From Erwinia amylovora (GTDB lineage: Bacteria; Pseudomonadota; Gammaproteobacteria; Enterobacterales; Enterobacteriaceae): DNA of 64,000 nt. A program made the translations under genes and the position numbers. This document shows, piece by piece, positions 20,141 through 31,593 of this stretch. The notes under the pieces were generated by a model. That model saw nothing but the letters and a program-made list of their open reading frames with translations. It was not told the origin of the DNA and made no database searches. Location: positions 3,162,001-3,226,000 of the forward strand of contig NZ_CP066796.1 in assembly GCF_017161565.1 (NCBI RefSeq), read 5' to 3'. Position 1 is the first letter of the stretch; every line of letters begins with the position of its first letter.

Positions 20141-20570
20141 ATAACTGAGAAATAAGTTTTAACACTTAGATCAATAAAATGCGATTAGGAATAGTCCTAA
20201 GTTTGATGGGTATATTTTTTTTAAATTAATTATGCCGTCTTTTTGCATGCGTTCAGTCCAGTCTGACATTGAGTAAACTAAACTTAGTTCGGGCGCGACG
20301 CAAGCACAGGCAAGATCAAATTTCGCTATTTTTCATACAATTAAAAATTAAGCCTCGGTTAACATTCAATCAAAAAAAATATTTTTTTTAAATTTACAAC
20401 TATTTCATAACGGTTTTAAACCATGGATGACCATTGAATAAGGAGGGTGAAACGATGAGCATAAGCGCCATGAAATATATTAGTTAGTTGCCTGTGTAAT
20501 CAATAAATGTCAGTTAATCTGGAGCTATTTAAACAAATTTACATTAGATAATCGGGCTGCACATAATATG
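20141..20570. other. AT-rich intergenic region upstream of the carbonic anhydrase gene
   Basis: No full gene. It is strongly AT-rich (poly-T at about 20210-20222 and poly-A/T at about 20370-20395), and so a likely promoter region for the minus-strand carbonic anhydrase-SulP pair. It also contains the 10-codon ORF with a consensus ribosome-binding site described separately. Confidence 0.35.
20455..20487 (+). CDS. Possible 10-residue leader peptide with strong ribosome-binding site
   Basis: ATG at 20455 is preceded by AAGGAGG (20440-20446) at 8-base spacing and encodes MSISAMKYIS, then TAG. Immediately upstream another ATG reads MDDH and stops at the Shine-Dalgarno. Such a strong site before a tiny frame suggests either a leader/regulatory peptide or the 5' end of a deleted gene. 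Nothing downstream for 80 bp is coding. Confidence 0.3.
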   Translation: MSISAMKYIS

Positions 20571-20875
20571 TCAACGCTTAGCCCTTCTAATGGCAGATTT
20601 CTTTCCGTGCAACCTTGTCAGATCGTTACCTGTAAAACAAACGAGATGCACTTGTCCGGCGGCGTTGACCTTACCGGGTTGGGTGACGTTAAACGCCTCG
20701 GCGTGTGGGTCAATGCCTTGCCATTGCAGCTCCGCGGCAGCAGCGCAAGCGCCCTGTTGGCGGGCGGCATGACGCATCGCTGCTGCGCCAGCCCCTGAGC
20801 CATCAGCAACCCGATGCCGCGGACAGCGCCGCTGATCGGTTTCCGTTGGTTTTCGGGTGAGAAAAGAGATGTCAT
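20571..20875 (-). pseudogene. Broken gluconate 5-dehydrogenase-like (IdnO/Gno) short-chain dehydrogenase, 5' fragment
   Basis: The frame starting at 20875, with AGGAT before its ATG, reads MTSLFSPENQ and then the nucleotide-binding GAVRGIGLLMAQGLAQ, matching the N terminus of gluconate 5-dehydrogenases. After about residue 32 the match continues in another frame (AAAAELQWQGIDPHAEAFNVTQPGKVNAA, split here for reading: first AAAAELQWQGID, then PHAEAFNVT). Homology ends at about 20650, before the catalytic Tyr/Lys region. So the gene is both frameshifted and truncated to about 100 of about 255 residues. Confidence 0.7.
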
Positions 20876-23249
<2,374 letters not shown>

Positions 23250-23318
23250 CTGCGTGCCTGAGGATGGATCAACGGCGCTGCCTTGTTGTCCGGCCCCTCC
23301 CCTCGCCACTCCGATCGC

Positions 23319-24446
23319 CTAAGGCATTTTCACCGAACGCAGCACCACAAACTTCTGCTGCGTCGCCACAGTGGTGCAGTTCCCAAACAGCTTCTTCATT
23401 TTGTGGTAGTAGTCGAGATGACGATTACCGACGATACGCAGCTCGCCACCGTACTGCAGGCAGCGGCGGGCATCGCGGAACATCTGCCAGGCGATATGAT
23501 CGGTGACCGCGTTCTGCTGGTGAAAGGGCGGATTGCACAGCACCGCATGCAGGCGGTCCGAGGGATAGCCGGCCAGCGCATTGTTCACCCGGAACTCGCA
23601 GCGTGCCAGATCGTCGGGGCAATTTAGCCCGACGTTCAGACGGCTGGATGCGACCGCCATATAGGATTCATCAAGGAAGTGGATCTGCGCCAGCGGATTC
23701 TGTTGCAGGGCAATTAAACCAATCACGCCGTTGCCGCAGCCGAGATCGATGATTTCGCCGTCGATATTTTCCGGCAGATGCTGCATAAAGAAACGCGCAC
23801 CGATATCCAGGCTGCCGCGAGCAAACACGTTGGCGTGATTGTGAATTTGCCAGGGCGTACCGTCCAGCGGCCAGCGGGTTATCACCTCGCTGTGTTGCAG
23901 TTCGGGTTTGCTGAACGAGGCGTAGATCAGGCGCGCCTTTTTCCGGGCCAGCGAGGTGGTGGTCGGGCCAAGCACTTTTTCAAACAGCTGCAGGGTCGAG
24001 GTGTGGATCTCTTTCGCTTTACCGGCGCCGATGATTTGCGTTTCTGGCGTGACTACTGCGCGCAGCGCACGCAGCTGATGTTCAAGTAGTGCGAGAGTTT
24101 TTGGCACTTTTATCAGCACCCGCGCCGGCGCCGCGGGCAGAGGAGCCAGGCTATCAAGTAGCCGCACGTCGCCCTCGTCGAGCTGATTCAGCGCCAGATT
24201 CTGCCGGGTAGCCTGCTGGTTCAACCAGGAGTCGCTGATGCTCCAGACGTCCTCCCCCGCCAGCGCGCACGCCAGCGCGCCGAAGGTATCATTGAAGATG
24301 AGCGTCGGGCCGTTGACCGGGGCATCCCCCAGCTGGTTAAGCAGGTATTCATCGGCCGCATCCCACGCCTGCAACGGGCTTTCTTCGCGCATTTGGGGAA
24401 AGCGATGCAGCGTCAGCATGCGGTTGCTCAGTTCAAGTTGGCTCAT
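23319..24446 (-). CDS. rlmG: 23S rRNA m2G1835 methyltransferase RlmG
   Basis: 375 residues. The C-terminal class-I methyltransferase domain holds the SAM loop [11 protein letters not shown] (about residue 238) and the NPPF motif typical of base N-methyltransferases. The N-terminal half is the degenerate duplicate seen in RsmC/RlmG. It methylates G1835 of 23S rRNA at N2. The order fadH-rlmG-ygjP matches E. coli. Confidence 0.96.
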   Translation of the reverse strand: MSQLELSNRMLTLHRFPQMREESPLQAWDAADEYLLNQLGDAPVNGPTLIFNDTFGALACALAGEDVWSISDSWLNQQATRQNLALNQLDEGDVRLLDSLAPLPAAPARVLIKVPKTLALLEHQLRALRAVVTPETQIIGAGKAKEIHTSTLQLFEKVLGPTTTSLARKKARLIYASFSKPELQHSEVITRWPLDGTPWQIHNHANVFARGSLDIGARFFMQHLPENIDGEIIDLGCGNGVIGLIALQQNPLAQIHFLDESYMAVASSRLNVGLNCPDDLARCEFRVNNALAGYPSDRLHAVLCNPPFHQQNAVTDHIAWQMFRDARRCLQYGGELRIVGNRHLDYYHKMKKLFGNCTTVATQQKFVVLRSVKMP

Positions 24447-24528
24447 GGGATCACCTTAGTGGTAAAATTCCCGCGTTTTATCCCCCAAAACGGGCGTACA
24501 GTAAACGTTTTTCTTCACCGGAGTCAGT

Positions 24529-25032
24529 ATGTCATCGCTTATTTACCTGCAAGGTTACCCTGAATCGCTGCTGTCTCAGGTGCGCACCCTGATTGAACAG
24601 CAGCGGCTGAAAAAAGTTGTCAGCCAGCGTTACCCCGCGATGCACAGTATCACCAGCGACAAAGCGCTGTACGACTACGCGCTGAATTTAAAAAATCAGG
24701 CGCTACGCAATGCACCACCGCTGAACAAAGTCATCTACGACAGCAAAATTAAAGTGATGAAGCACGCGTTGGGGCTGCATACGGCGATATCACGCGTTCA
24801 GGGCGGCAAACTCAAAGCTAAAGCTGAAATCCGCGTCGCAACCATCTTTAAGCAGGCCCCGGAGGCATTTCTGCGTATGATCGTAGTACATGAACTGGCG
24901 CACATTAAAGAGAAGGATCACAACAAAGCGTTTTACCAGCTGTGCTGCCATATGGAGCCACAATACCATCAGCTCGAGTTCGATACCCGACTGTGGCTTA
25001 CGGCACAGGCGCTGGAGGGGCGTGCAGGCTAA
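24529..25032 (+). CDS. ygjP: YgjP-like metal-dependent hydrolase
   Basis: 167 residues of the YgjP/WLM zinc-metallopeptidase-like family, with HELAHIKEKDH near residue 121 supplying the HExxH ligands and a following Asp-His. In E. coli YgjP has been reported to act as a UTP pyrophosphatase; whether that or peptidase activity applies here is not visible in the sequence. It is divergent from rlmG with an 82-bp shared promoter region. Confidence 0.92.
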   Translation: MSSLIYLQGYPESLLSQVRTLIEQQRLKKVVSQRYPAMHSITSDKALYDYALNLKNQALRNAPPLNKVIYDSKIKVMKHALGLHTAISRVQGGKLKAKAEIRVATIFKQAPEAFLRMIVVHELAHIKEKDHNKAFYQLCCHMEPQYHQLEFDTRLWLTAQALEGRAG

Positions 25033-25092
25033 TCAATAATCAAGCTTGCTGATGGGTACCGCTAGCCTGCCTGCGCCAGGCTACCGGTACGC

Positions 25093-26295
25093 TTATTGTC
25101 CCTGAGCCGTTAATCTGACCCTGCCTGAAACAATGAGCAGAATGATTGAAAGCAGACTGACAAAAACAAATGCGCCAATCAAAGAGGAAAGATGAGCAAC
25201 GAAGCCAATAAGTGCGGGGCCGACTAATATTCCTGAATAGCCGAGGGTATAAACCGCAGCAACCGCTAGCGCATCCGGCATATCCTTTTGCTGCCCTGAA
25301 GCAGTAAACAGCATCGGTGCAATGTTGGCAACGCCAAGACCAATCAACAGAAATGCCAACGCGGTGATGAACAGCGTATGACTGACAATAAGCACGATAA
25401 ATCCCGCGGTGGCCAGCATCGCACTGCCAATAAAGATCTTCTTCGCCCCCAGTTTTTCAACCGCCTTGTCACCCAGCAAACGCCCTGAAGTCATGGTGAT
25501 AGCGAAGAGCGTGTATCCCAGCCCGGCCTGGCGAAGATCGATGCTATGCTGACTGATAAGCAGGATCCCGCTCCAGTCCAGCATGGAACCTTCCATCATA
25601 TAGGCGACGCAGCACAGCAGTCCCAGCAGAAGTACGGCTCCCTTTGGCAACACAAAAAAAGGCGTCTTGCGGCGTTCCGCCTCATCCATCAGGCCAGACC
25701 AGGCAAACAGCATGATCGATGCCAACAGCGCCATGACGATCGCCACGACCTTGAGCGGTGGCACTTCCCAGGACAGCAGTGCGCTGACGACGGCAGCACC
25801 GGCAATGCCCCCCAGGCTGAAAAGTGCATGAAATCCGGACATTATCGGTCTTTGCGCATATTTCTCGGTGATCACGGCATGAATATTGACCACAACATCC
25901 ATGGCACCGATTCCGGCACCAAAGCAAAAAAGCGCCAGCGCCAGCGGCACAATACTATCCAATGTCACTAACGCCGGCAGCGTAACTAACACCAACAGCA
26001 GCGCCAGCGTAAAAACGCGGCGACAGCCGAAGCGGGCAGCCAACATCCCGGATAAAGGCATCATGACCAGCGATCCCAGGCCAAAAGCTAACAGGATCAC
26101 CCCCATCATGCCATTATCCACCTGCAGGCGCTCTTTCGTTAGCGGGATAAGCGGAGCCCAGCTTGCCAGAGAAAAACCGGCGATGAAAAAGGCTTTGCGC
26201 GTGGCGGCAATCGGTTTGTTGATAAGGGGAATGGCATCTTTTTCAGTCACAAACATATCCTTATACCCCCACGATAAAGTGGGGGAATGGGTCAT
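25093..26295 (-). CDS. MFS transporter (YbjJ-like)
   Basis: 400 residues with 12 predicted membrane segments and the MFS loop motif after TM2 (SGMLAARFGCRR). Closest in feel to the YbjJ group of inner-membrane transporters of unknown substrate. Its ATG overlaps the stop of the HAD gene (ATGA), so it is the last gene of an operon: aminotransferase stump, dehydrogenase, phosphatase, transporter. An internal Met at 26256 is a less likely start. Import of the compound handled by the enzymes, or export of a product, are both possible. Confidence 0.85.
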   Translation of the reverse strand: MTHSPTLSWGYKDMFVTEKDAIPLINKPIAATRKAFFIAGFSLASWAPLIPLTKERLQVDNGMMGVILLAFGLGSLVMMPLSGMLAARFGCRRVFTLALLLVLVTLPALVTLDSIVPLALALFCFGAGIGAMDVVVNIHAVITEKYAQRPIMSGFHALFSLGGIAGAAVVSALLSWEVPPLKVVAIVMALLASIMLFAWSGLMDEAERRKTPFFVLPKGAVLLLGLLCCVAYMMEGSMLDWSGILLISQHSIDLRQAGLGYTLFAITMTSGRLLGDKAVEKLGAKKIFIGSAMLATAGFIVLIVSHTLFITALAFLLIGLGVANIAPMLFTASGQQKDMPDALAVAAVYTLGYSGILVGPALIGFVAHLSSLIGAFVFVSLLSIILLIVSGRVRLTAQGQ

Positions 26296-26933
26296 TGAAT
26301 TAAGTTTAGCTGAGAGAATTCAGCGATATCTTGCAGAGAGGCAATGACCGCAGAAGCTTGCAGATATTGCTGCTGGTCAGAGAGCGCATGAGGCCATGCA
26401 TATATCTGCGCGATACCTGCCTGATGAGCCGCCGCAATGCCCAGGTCAGTATCTTCAATCACCACCGTTTTCTTTGCATCGGCGTTGAGTCGGCTGAGCA
26501 TCTCCAGATAGGGATCGGGGAACGGCTTGGTACGCGCGATGTCGTCTCCTCCAATCAGCTGGACGGGCGCATCCAGCTGGAGCAGCGCCAGATTAGCCAG
26601 GCATATATGCCGTGGCGCGGTGGAAACAAAGCCAAAAGCGATGCCCTGCCGATGCAGCCTGTGGATCAGATCGCGCACGCCCGGGCGCAAGGCCTGTGGG
26701 GTGAGCAGGTCTTTATAGGTATCAACCACCCGCGCAATGATATCGGGATGGGAACAAGCGGCGATACCGATAAAGCTGAGCGTTTCCTCAAGGCTAAGTC
26801 CTATAAGCTGCTGCGGCGTATAATGCTGAATCTGCCCGGGTACCCATGCTTGCAGCACCTCGTAATGCAGCTTTTCGCTATCAACGATCACACCGTCAAT
26901 ATCAAAAATCACGGTCAGAGAAGTTATGTTCAC
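26292..26933 (-). CDS. HAD-superfamily sugar-phosphatase/phosphoglucomutase-like hydrolase
   Basis: 213 residues with the HAD motifs: FDIDGVIVDS at residues 10-19 (nucleophile Asp10, acid Asp12), a Ser/Thr motif II in FVSTAP, a conserved Lys in motif III (RTKPFPDPY) and VIEDTDLG as motif IV. The cap is of the beta-phosphoglucomutase type. Expected to act on a small phosphorylated sugar or polyol. It sits 4 bp after the dehydrogenase gene and overlaps the transporter gene, so its substrate is presumably the same pathway intermediate. Confidence 0.87.
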   Translation of the reverse strand: MNITSLTVIFDIDGVIVDSEKLHYEVLQAWVPGQIQHYTPQQLIGLSLEETLSFIGIAACSHPDIIARVVDTYKDLLTPQALRPGVRDLIHRLHRQGIAFGFVSTAPRHICLANLALLQLDAPVQLIGGDDIARTKPFPDPYLEMLSRLNADAKKTVVIEDTDLGIAAAHQAGIAQIYAWPHALSDQQQYLQASAVIASLQDIAEFSQLNLIQ

Positions 26934-26937
26934 TCTG

Positions 26938-27999
26938 TTAATTCCTTTTACCCATTCGTATCAGTACTTTACAATTTGCTGCTTCTGGCGGGGCCATTGT
27001 CTTATTGGCAATGTCGCAGCCAACCCGTCGGAAAGCATATTGGTAATCGGCAAAGTCGATTTCATGGCTTATCAGACGATCGGCGGGGATCAACCCATCA
27101 CGGATCATAAGGTAGGCGCGTTCAAAGCTATTGTTCAGAGAATCAATCGAACCGATCACTGACAGGCTCTTATCGGCAATTTTCAGTATGTCGAGGGTTG
27201 CGTGTTTATCCTTTAGCGCCACGTTCAATAATTTGCCGCCGGGAGCAAGATGCTCGAAAACCAGTTCGGTCAACTGGCCGGTGGTATCGACCACAAGGTC
27301 GATCTGGCCGTTGCGGGATCCGTATTTCTGTTCAAGAGCCTGCTCAAAATCGTCATAAATGCGCGCGGCAGGTGGCAGATTATTACGGGCAAACTGATAA
27401 CGGTGAGGATTCTTTTCTACCATCAATGCCTCGACGCCGCGCTGATGCAGTACCCATAAATAGAGCATCCCCATTGGACCGGCACCGGCGACGGCTGCAC
27501 GGATATTGGTGTGGGTTATTGCCAGCTTATCCACCCCGGTAATCGTGCAGCTTAACGGTTCGGTAAGCGTTGCCGCCTGCATGCTGACATGGTCATCCAG
27601 CTTACGTAAAAAACCTTCCTTCGCGCGATACTGACCTGCAAAAGCCCCATCAGCAGATACGCCGGCTTCAGTGCCGATCTTCATTTCACAATGGTTAGGG
27701 TTACCGGTCTGGCACATCCGGCATTGCTGACAGGAGTAAGTCGGATTGACAACCACTCGATCACCCACTTTAAACTGAGTGACGCTTTCACCCACGCTGG
27801 TCACCACGCCGCTGGTTTCATGCCCAAGCGTGGTACCTGTCAGCGCTACAGGATAATCGCCGCTAATGATGCCAACGTCAGTACCACAAATGCCACAGAC
27901 GTCGACGTCGACAATCACATCATCCGGTGCTGAACACGTCAGCGGCGGTATATCAGCAATTTCAACATGCCATGGACGGATATATTTAAGCGCCTGCAT
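26938..27999 (-). CDS. Zinc-containing alcohol/polyol dehydrogenase (MDR family)
   Basis: 353 residues. Catalytic zinc ligands lie in GICGTD and GHE, the structural-zinc four-cysteine lobe in CQQCRMCQTGNPNHC, and the nucleotide-binding loop in GAGPMGM. The family oxidises sugar alcohols or cyclitols with NAD(P). Its ATG overlaps the stop of a truncated class-III aminotransferase (TAATG). Aminotransferase plus polyol dehydrogenase plus phosphatase is a combination seen in aminosugar or aminocyclitol pathways. This is suggestive only. Confidence 0.88.
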   Translation of the reverse strand: MQALKYIRPWHVEIADIPPLTCSAPDDVIVDVDVCGICGTDVGIISGDYPVALTGTTLGHETSGVVTSVGESVTQFKVGDRVVVNPTYSCQQCRMCQTGNPNHCEMKIGTEAGVSADGAFAGQYRAKEGFLRKLDDHVSMQAATLTEPLSCTITGVDKLAITHTNIRAAVAGAGPMGMLYLWVLHQRGVEALMVEKNPHRYQFARNNLPPAARIYDDFEQALEQKYGSRNGQIDLVVDTTGQLTELVFEHLAPGGKLLNVALKDKHATLDILKIADKSLSVIGSIDSLNNSFERAYLMIRDGLIPADRLISHEIDFADYQYAFRRVGCDIANKTMAPPEAANCKVLIRMGKRN

Positions 28000-28245
28000 T
28001 ATGCAACCTCCGCTTGGTAAACAGGAGACTGCTGGATTTCATTAAATGTTGCATCCAGCTTGGTAAGAATTTCCTGCAAGTGTTCCCGGGTACAGATCAG
28101 AGGAGGACGAACTTTTAGCGCGTTGCTTTTACCGTAGCGTGCACCACGAATAATCAGCCCGTGTTTGGCAGCTATAGCAATAACTTCAGCTGCATATTGC
28201 GGGCTGGGGGTGTCAAAACCATACAGCCCGGTGGCCGATCGCGTT
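27999..28245 (-). pseudogene. C-terminal stump of a class-III PLP aminotransferase
   Basis: Read by hand on the minus strand: about 80 codons ending at TAA 28001-27999 match the end of class-III (omega/GABA-type) aminotransferases, including HGLIIRGARYGKSNALKVR and the typical TREHLQEIL closing helix. The match begins near 28240, and upstream the frame runs into the 3' end of the ClC gene. The first 350 or so residues, including the PLP lysine, are gone. The deletion explains why the operon now lacks its first enzyme. Confidence 0.75.
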
Positions 28246-28274
28246 CGGAGCTTATGGCTGGCAGACGGTGCACA

Positions 28275-29966
28275 TCAGATAAAATCCTGCGCCTGCTGAA
28301 TAAGGCTGGTTTTTGTCAGCGCGCCGAGATACTTTTTTTCCTGCGCATTATTCAGTACCGGCAGGCGCTCCAGCGTGACCTGAGCGAAAGCTTCCCACCC
28401 TTCTCTGATGGTCTGCCCGGCATAAATAATGGGGAAATGCGCATCCATCACGCAACTAACCGGGGAGGTCAGCGCGATCTCCTTATCCAGCACCTTGTGG
28501 GAGATATCGTGAATTGAAACGGCGCCGAGGAACTGCCCCTGGTCATCGATCACATATACAAAGCGCTCACGCTTCAGTGAGCTGACCGCCAACGCTTTCC
28601 CCACCGAGTCCTGCGGTGTCAACGCCGCGCCGGAAACAATAAATTGTGATACAACGCCATTGTCGAAGTCGAACTTGGCGTCCGAGCGGCTAAAATGACT
28701 GCTGACAACGGCATAGGTGCTGCCGGAGTGCAGGCGATACACCGTCATCGAAGCCAGTACGCTGGCGATCATCGCCGGGAATAACAGGCTGCTGTTTAGC
28801 GTCATCTCCAGTACCATCAGCATCGCCATCAACGGTGCCTGACTGACCGCGGCCAGCAGCGCGCCCATGCCGATCGCCGCAAACACCGCAACGTTACTTA
28901 CAGGCAGCCCGGCTTTTACCGCCAGCAGCGCTACCACGCTGCCCATCAATGCACCGATCAACAGTGCCGGAGTAAACAGCCCACCCACGGCACCGGAACC
29001 GACGGAAATTGCCGTTGCCAGCATTTTAAGCAACAGCAACGTCAGCAGCATCGGCAACAGGAAACCGCCAGCCATAATGCGCACAATCACCTCATAGCCG
29101 TTGCCAAGGATCTGGCTACTGCCGACAGCCAGCCCCCCAACCAGCAGGCCACCAAGGCCCAGACGCAGCGGCAGACAACGCAGCGGGGCGAACAGCCGTT
29201 TGCTGTGGCTTATCAGCGCGGTCATCCCCCAGCCCAGCAAACCTGCCAGCAGCCCAATGGCAATGGTCAACGCCATGTTGCCCGGCGTCAGTTCAAACTG
29301 GCCGTGGGAAAACGGGTAGATAGCCGAACCGTGACCCAGCGACCACATGGTCAATACCGCTACGCCGGAAGAGATAATCAGCGGGATCAACCGCTGCATT
29401 GCCGCGATCCCGAAAGCGATTTCCGCGACGAATATCGCCGAAGCCAGCGGCGCATGATAAACCGAAGACAAGCCGGCGGCGGCGGCCATCGCCACCACAT
29501 CGCTATTTTTCAACGCCAGCTTTTTAAACAGCCAGCGCCCCATCAGACTCCCACTCAGTGCAGAAAGCTGCACCATTGGTCCTTCCCGTCCAATGGATGC
29601 CCCGCTGCTAATACTGGCAAGGGAAGAAAGCCCGCGAAACAACGAGGTACGGGCCGGCACCGCATCCAGCCGGGCGTTGATCACGTCCAGATAATCGGTG
29701 CGCAGCGTCTGCTTTTGCTCAATCGCCGTGGCATAGCGCAGAAAGAACCCGGCAATCAGACCACCAACGCCGACAATCAGCGGCCAGCAGTACCAGGGAT
29801 AAACCCGTATCGCCTCGGTAATATCAGCCTGTCCACCGAATAGCAGGCCATTAAGCAGGGCTATCGCTTCACGAAAGGCCAGCGTCACCAGCGAGGCCAC
29901 CAGCCCAACCGGGATAGCGACCAGAATACGGGTCCAGTTTAGTGCATGTCCGCTGTGTGAGCTCAT
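28275..29966 (-). CDS. clcB: ClC-family chloride channel/antiporter with C-terminal CBS domains
   Basis: 563 residues: about 420 residues of ClC membrane domain with the selectivity-filter GREGPMVQ motif, GSGAVGGLFTPAL and a final ASVLASMTVYR helix, then two CBS domains (about residues 440-563). E. coli ClcB lacks the CBS tail, so this is the longer form known in several Erwinia and Pantoea relatives. It moves chloride, probably coupled to protons in acid stress. Its 3' end abuts the aminotransferase stump, marking the deletion junction. The symbol is by similarity. Confidence 0.85.
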   Translation of the reverse strand: MSSHSGHALNWTRILVAIPVGLVASLVTLAFREAIALLNGLLFGGQADITEAIRVYPWYCWPLIVGVGGLIAGFFLRYATAIEQKQTLRTDYLDVINARLDAVPARTSLFRGLSSLASISSGASIGREGPMVQLSALSGSLMGRWLFKKLALKNSDVVAMAAAAGLSSVYHAPLASAIFVAEIAFGIAAMQRLIPLIISSGVAVLTMWSLGHGSAIYPFSHGQFELTPGNMALTIAIGLLAGLLGWGMTALISHSKRLFAPLRCLPLRLGLGGLLVGGLAVGSSQILGNGYEVIVRIMAGGFLLPMLLTLLLLKMLATAISVGSGAVGGLFTPALLIGALMGSVVALLAVKAGLPVSNVAVFAAIGMGALLAAVSQAPLMAMLMVLEMTLNSSLLFPAMIASVLASMTVYRLHSGSTYAVVSSHFSRSDAKFDFDNGVVSQFIVSGAALTPQDSVGKALAVSSLKRERFVYVIDDQGQFLGAVSIHDISHKVLDKEIALTSPVSCVMDAHFPIIYAGQTIREGWEAFAQVTLERLPVLNNAQEKKYLGALTKTSLIQQAQDFI

Positions 29967-30189
29967 CGAATTGCCTCAGAATAATTTGCTTTATCGTGTG
30001 AGAGGATAGCGGAAAAATCAAATTGCTCAGGCAGATGCCGGGCGCTAACGGCCGCCGGGGATCCGATAACCGCCGGGCAAAATGCCGATCGGAACAGACT
30101 ATTGCTGCCGTGCCGCTGGTTGCAATATGTAAATATGTCTAAATATTACTGAAGAATATTGACCTTCGGCGCACGTCATCCTATCTTTC

Positions 30190-30350
30190 TTATGGCAAAG
30201 GGGAGTAACTTCTTCGTCAGTCAATCGTCAATACGACATCCGCATGATGTCCGGTTACTGAACAACCGACAAAGGTTGTAAGTGAGACCTTGCCGGGAGG
30301 CGAGGCATGCTTACAGCAGCAATAACAGAGTGGCTGCCGTCTTCCGACGT
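30190..30350 (+). promoter_or_regulatory. yybP-ykoY (manganese/pH-responsive) riboswitch upstream of alx
   Basis: The leader contains the conserved AAAGGGGAGTA (30197-30207), the central ACCGACAAAGG segment and the GAGACCTTGCCGGGAGGCGAGG terminal block (split: GAGACCTTGCC, then GGGAGGCGAGG), in the order of the E. coli alx pH-responsive element. A GC hairpin and poly-T (30357-30364) follow, just before alx. The family senses Mn2+, and in E. coli this leader also responds to alkaline pH. Boundaries are approximate. Confidence 0.9.
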
Positions 30351-30378
30351 TGGCCATTTTTTTTGCGCGGGATATGCT

Positions 30379-31359
30379 ATGAATACTGTTGGTACGCCAC
30401 TACTTTGGGGCAGCTTCGCTGTCGTTGTCGTTATTATGCTGGCGATTGACCTGCTGTTACAGGGGCGTCGCGGTGCGCACACCATGAGCATGAAGCAGGC
30501 CGCGGTCTGGTCCCTGGTATGGGTGACGCTCTCTCTGTTATTCAATGCCGCCTTCTGGTGGTATCTCACCGGCACCGTCGGGCGCGAAGTCGCCGATACT
30601 CAGGCGCTGGCATTCCTCACCGGTTATTTAATCGAAAAAGCGTTGGCGGTCGACAACGTGTTCGTCTGGCTGATGCTGTTTGGTTACTTTGCCGTGCCGG
30701 CTGCATTGCAGCGCCGGGTACTGATTTACGGCGTGCTGGGCGCGATTGTGTTGCGTACCATCATGATCTTCGCCGGAAGCTGGCTGGTCACCCAGTTTAG
30801 CTGGTTGCTGTACCTGTTCGGCGCGTTCCTGCTGTTTACCGGGATCAAAATGGCGCTGTCGAATGAGGATGATAGCGACATCGGCGATAAACCGCTGGTG
30901 CGCTGGCTACGTGGCCGACTGCGTATGACCGATAAAATCGAAGGCGAGCACTTCTTCGTGCGTCGAAACGGCCTGCTGTTTGCCACTCCGCTGCTGCTGG
31001 TACTGATTATGGTGGAGTTGAGCGATGTGATCTTCGCAGTCGACAGCATTCCGGCGATCTTCGCCGTGACCACCGACCCGTTTATCGTACTGACCTCTAA
31101 CCTGTTTGCCATCCTCGGCCTGCGCGCTATGTACTTCCTGCTGGCGAATGTGGCAGAGCGTTTTTCAATGCTGAAGTATGGCCTGTCGTTGATTCTGGTG
31201 TTTATCGGGGTAAAAATGTTGATTGTCGATTTTTACCATATCCCAATTGCCATATCGCTTGGCATCGTCGGGGGTATTCTGGCGCTGACGCTGTTAATTA
31301 ACGTCTGGGTCAACTACCGCCGCGATCGCAAGGCCGCCCGAGCCGAAACCACGCGTTAA
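30379..31359 (+). CDS. alx: TerC-family membrane protein Alx
   Basis: 326 residues from the ATG at 30379. The frame is open upstream to 30307, but that part lies in the riboswitch, and [11 protein letters not shown] is the known N terminus. There are about nine membrane segments and TerC-family acidic motifs in [13 protein letters not shown] and [13 protein letters not shown]. coli Alx is induced by alkaline pH and manganese and is implicated in Mn2+ export. The gene follows the riboswitch and ends at a strong terminator at 31414-31446. Confidence 0.96.
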   Translation: MNTVGTPLLWGSFAVVVVIMLAIDLLLQGRRGAHTMSMKQAAVWSLVWVTLSLLFNAAFWWYLTGTVGREVADTQALAFLTGYLIEKALAVDNVFVWLMLFGYFAVPAALQRRVLIYGVLGAIVLRTIMIFAGSWLVTQFSWLLYLFGAFLLFTGIKMALSNEDDSDIGDKPLVRWLRGRLRMTDKIEGEHFFVRRNGLLFATPLLLVLIMVELSDVIFAVDSIPAIFAVTTDPFIVLTSNLFAILGLRAMYFLLANVAERFSMLKYGLSLILVFIGVKMLIVDFYHIPIAISLGIVGGILALTLLINVWVNYRRDRKAARAETTR

Positions 31360-31413
31360 TCACGGCTGCATGCCGTCAGCGACCCCGGGCGAGCAAAATA
31401 TGGCCCGTTAGCG

Positions 31414-31446
31414 AAAACAGCCCCTTACGCCATTACGGGCTGTTTT
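31414..31446 (+). terminator. Intrinsic terminator after alx
   Basis: Arms AAAACAGCCC and GGGCTGTTTT form a perfect 10-bp hairpin with a 13-base loop, ending in T-residues. Its A-rich left arm means it could also work on the minus strand. Confidence 0.85.
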
Positions 31447-31593
31447 CTGCTGCGTCTTTTGCCACATCAGGCAAAAATCGCGCAATTTTCCCTTTCCCTG
31501 TCAGAGCATTTCCTTATACTCCTTCGGGCAAACACCTCATGTTGCCGGCATCTGTGGGCAGCTGAACATCGATAATGACAGCGATTTTAAATT

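Noticed and set aside
30307..30378. N-terminal extension of Alx
   Set aside because: Lies within the riboswitch expression platform; the known Alx N terminus starts at 30379.
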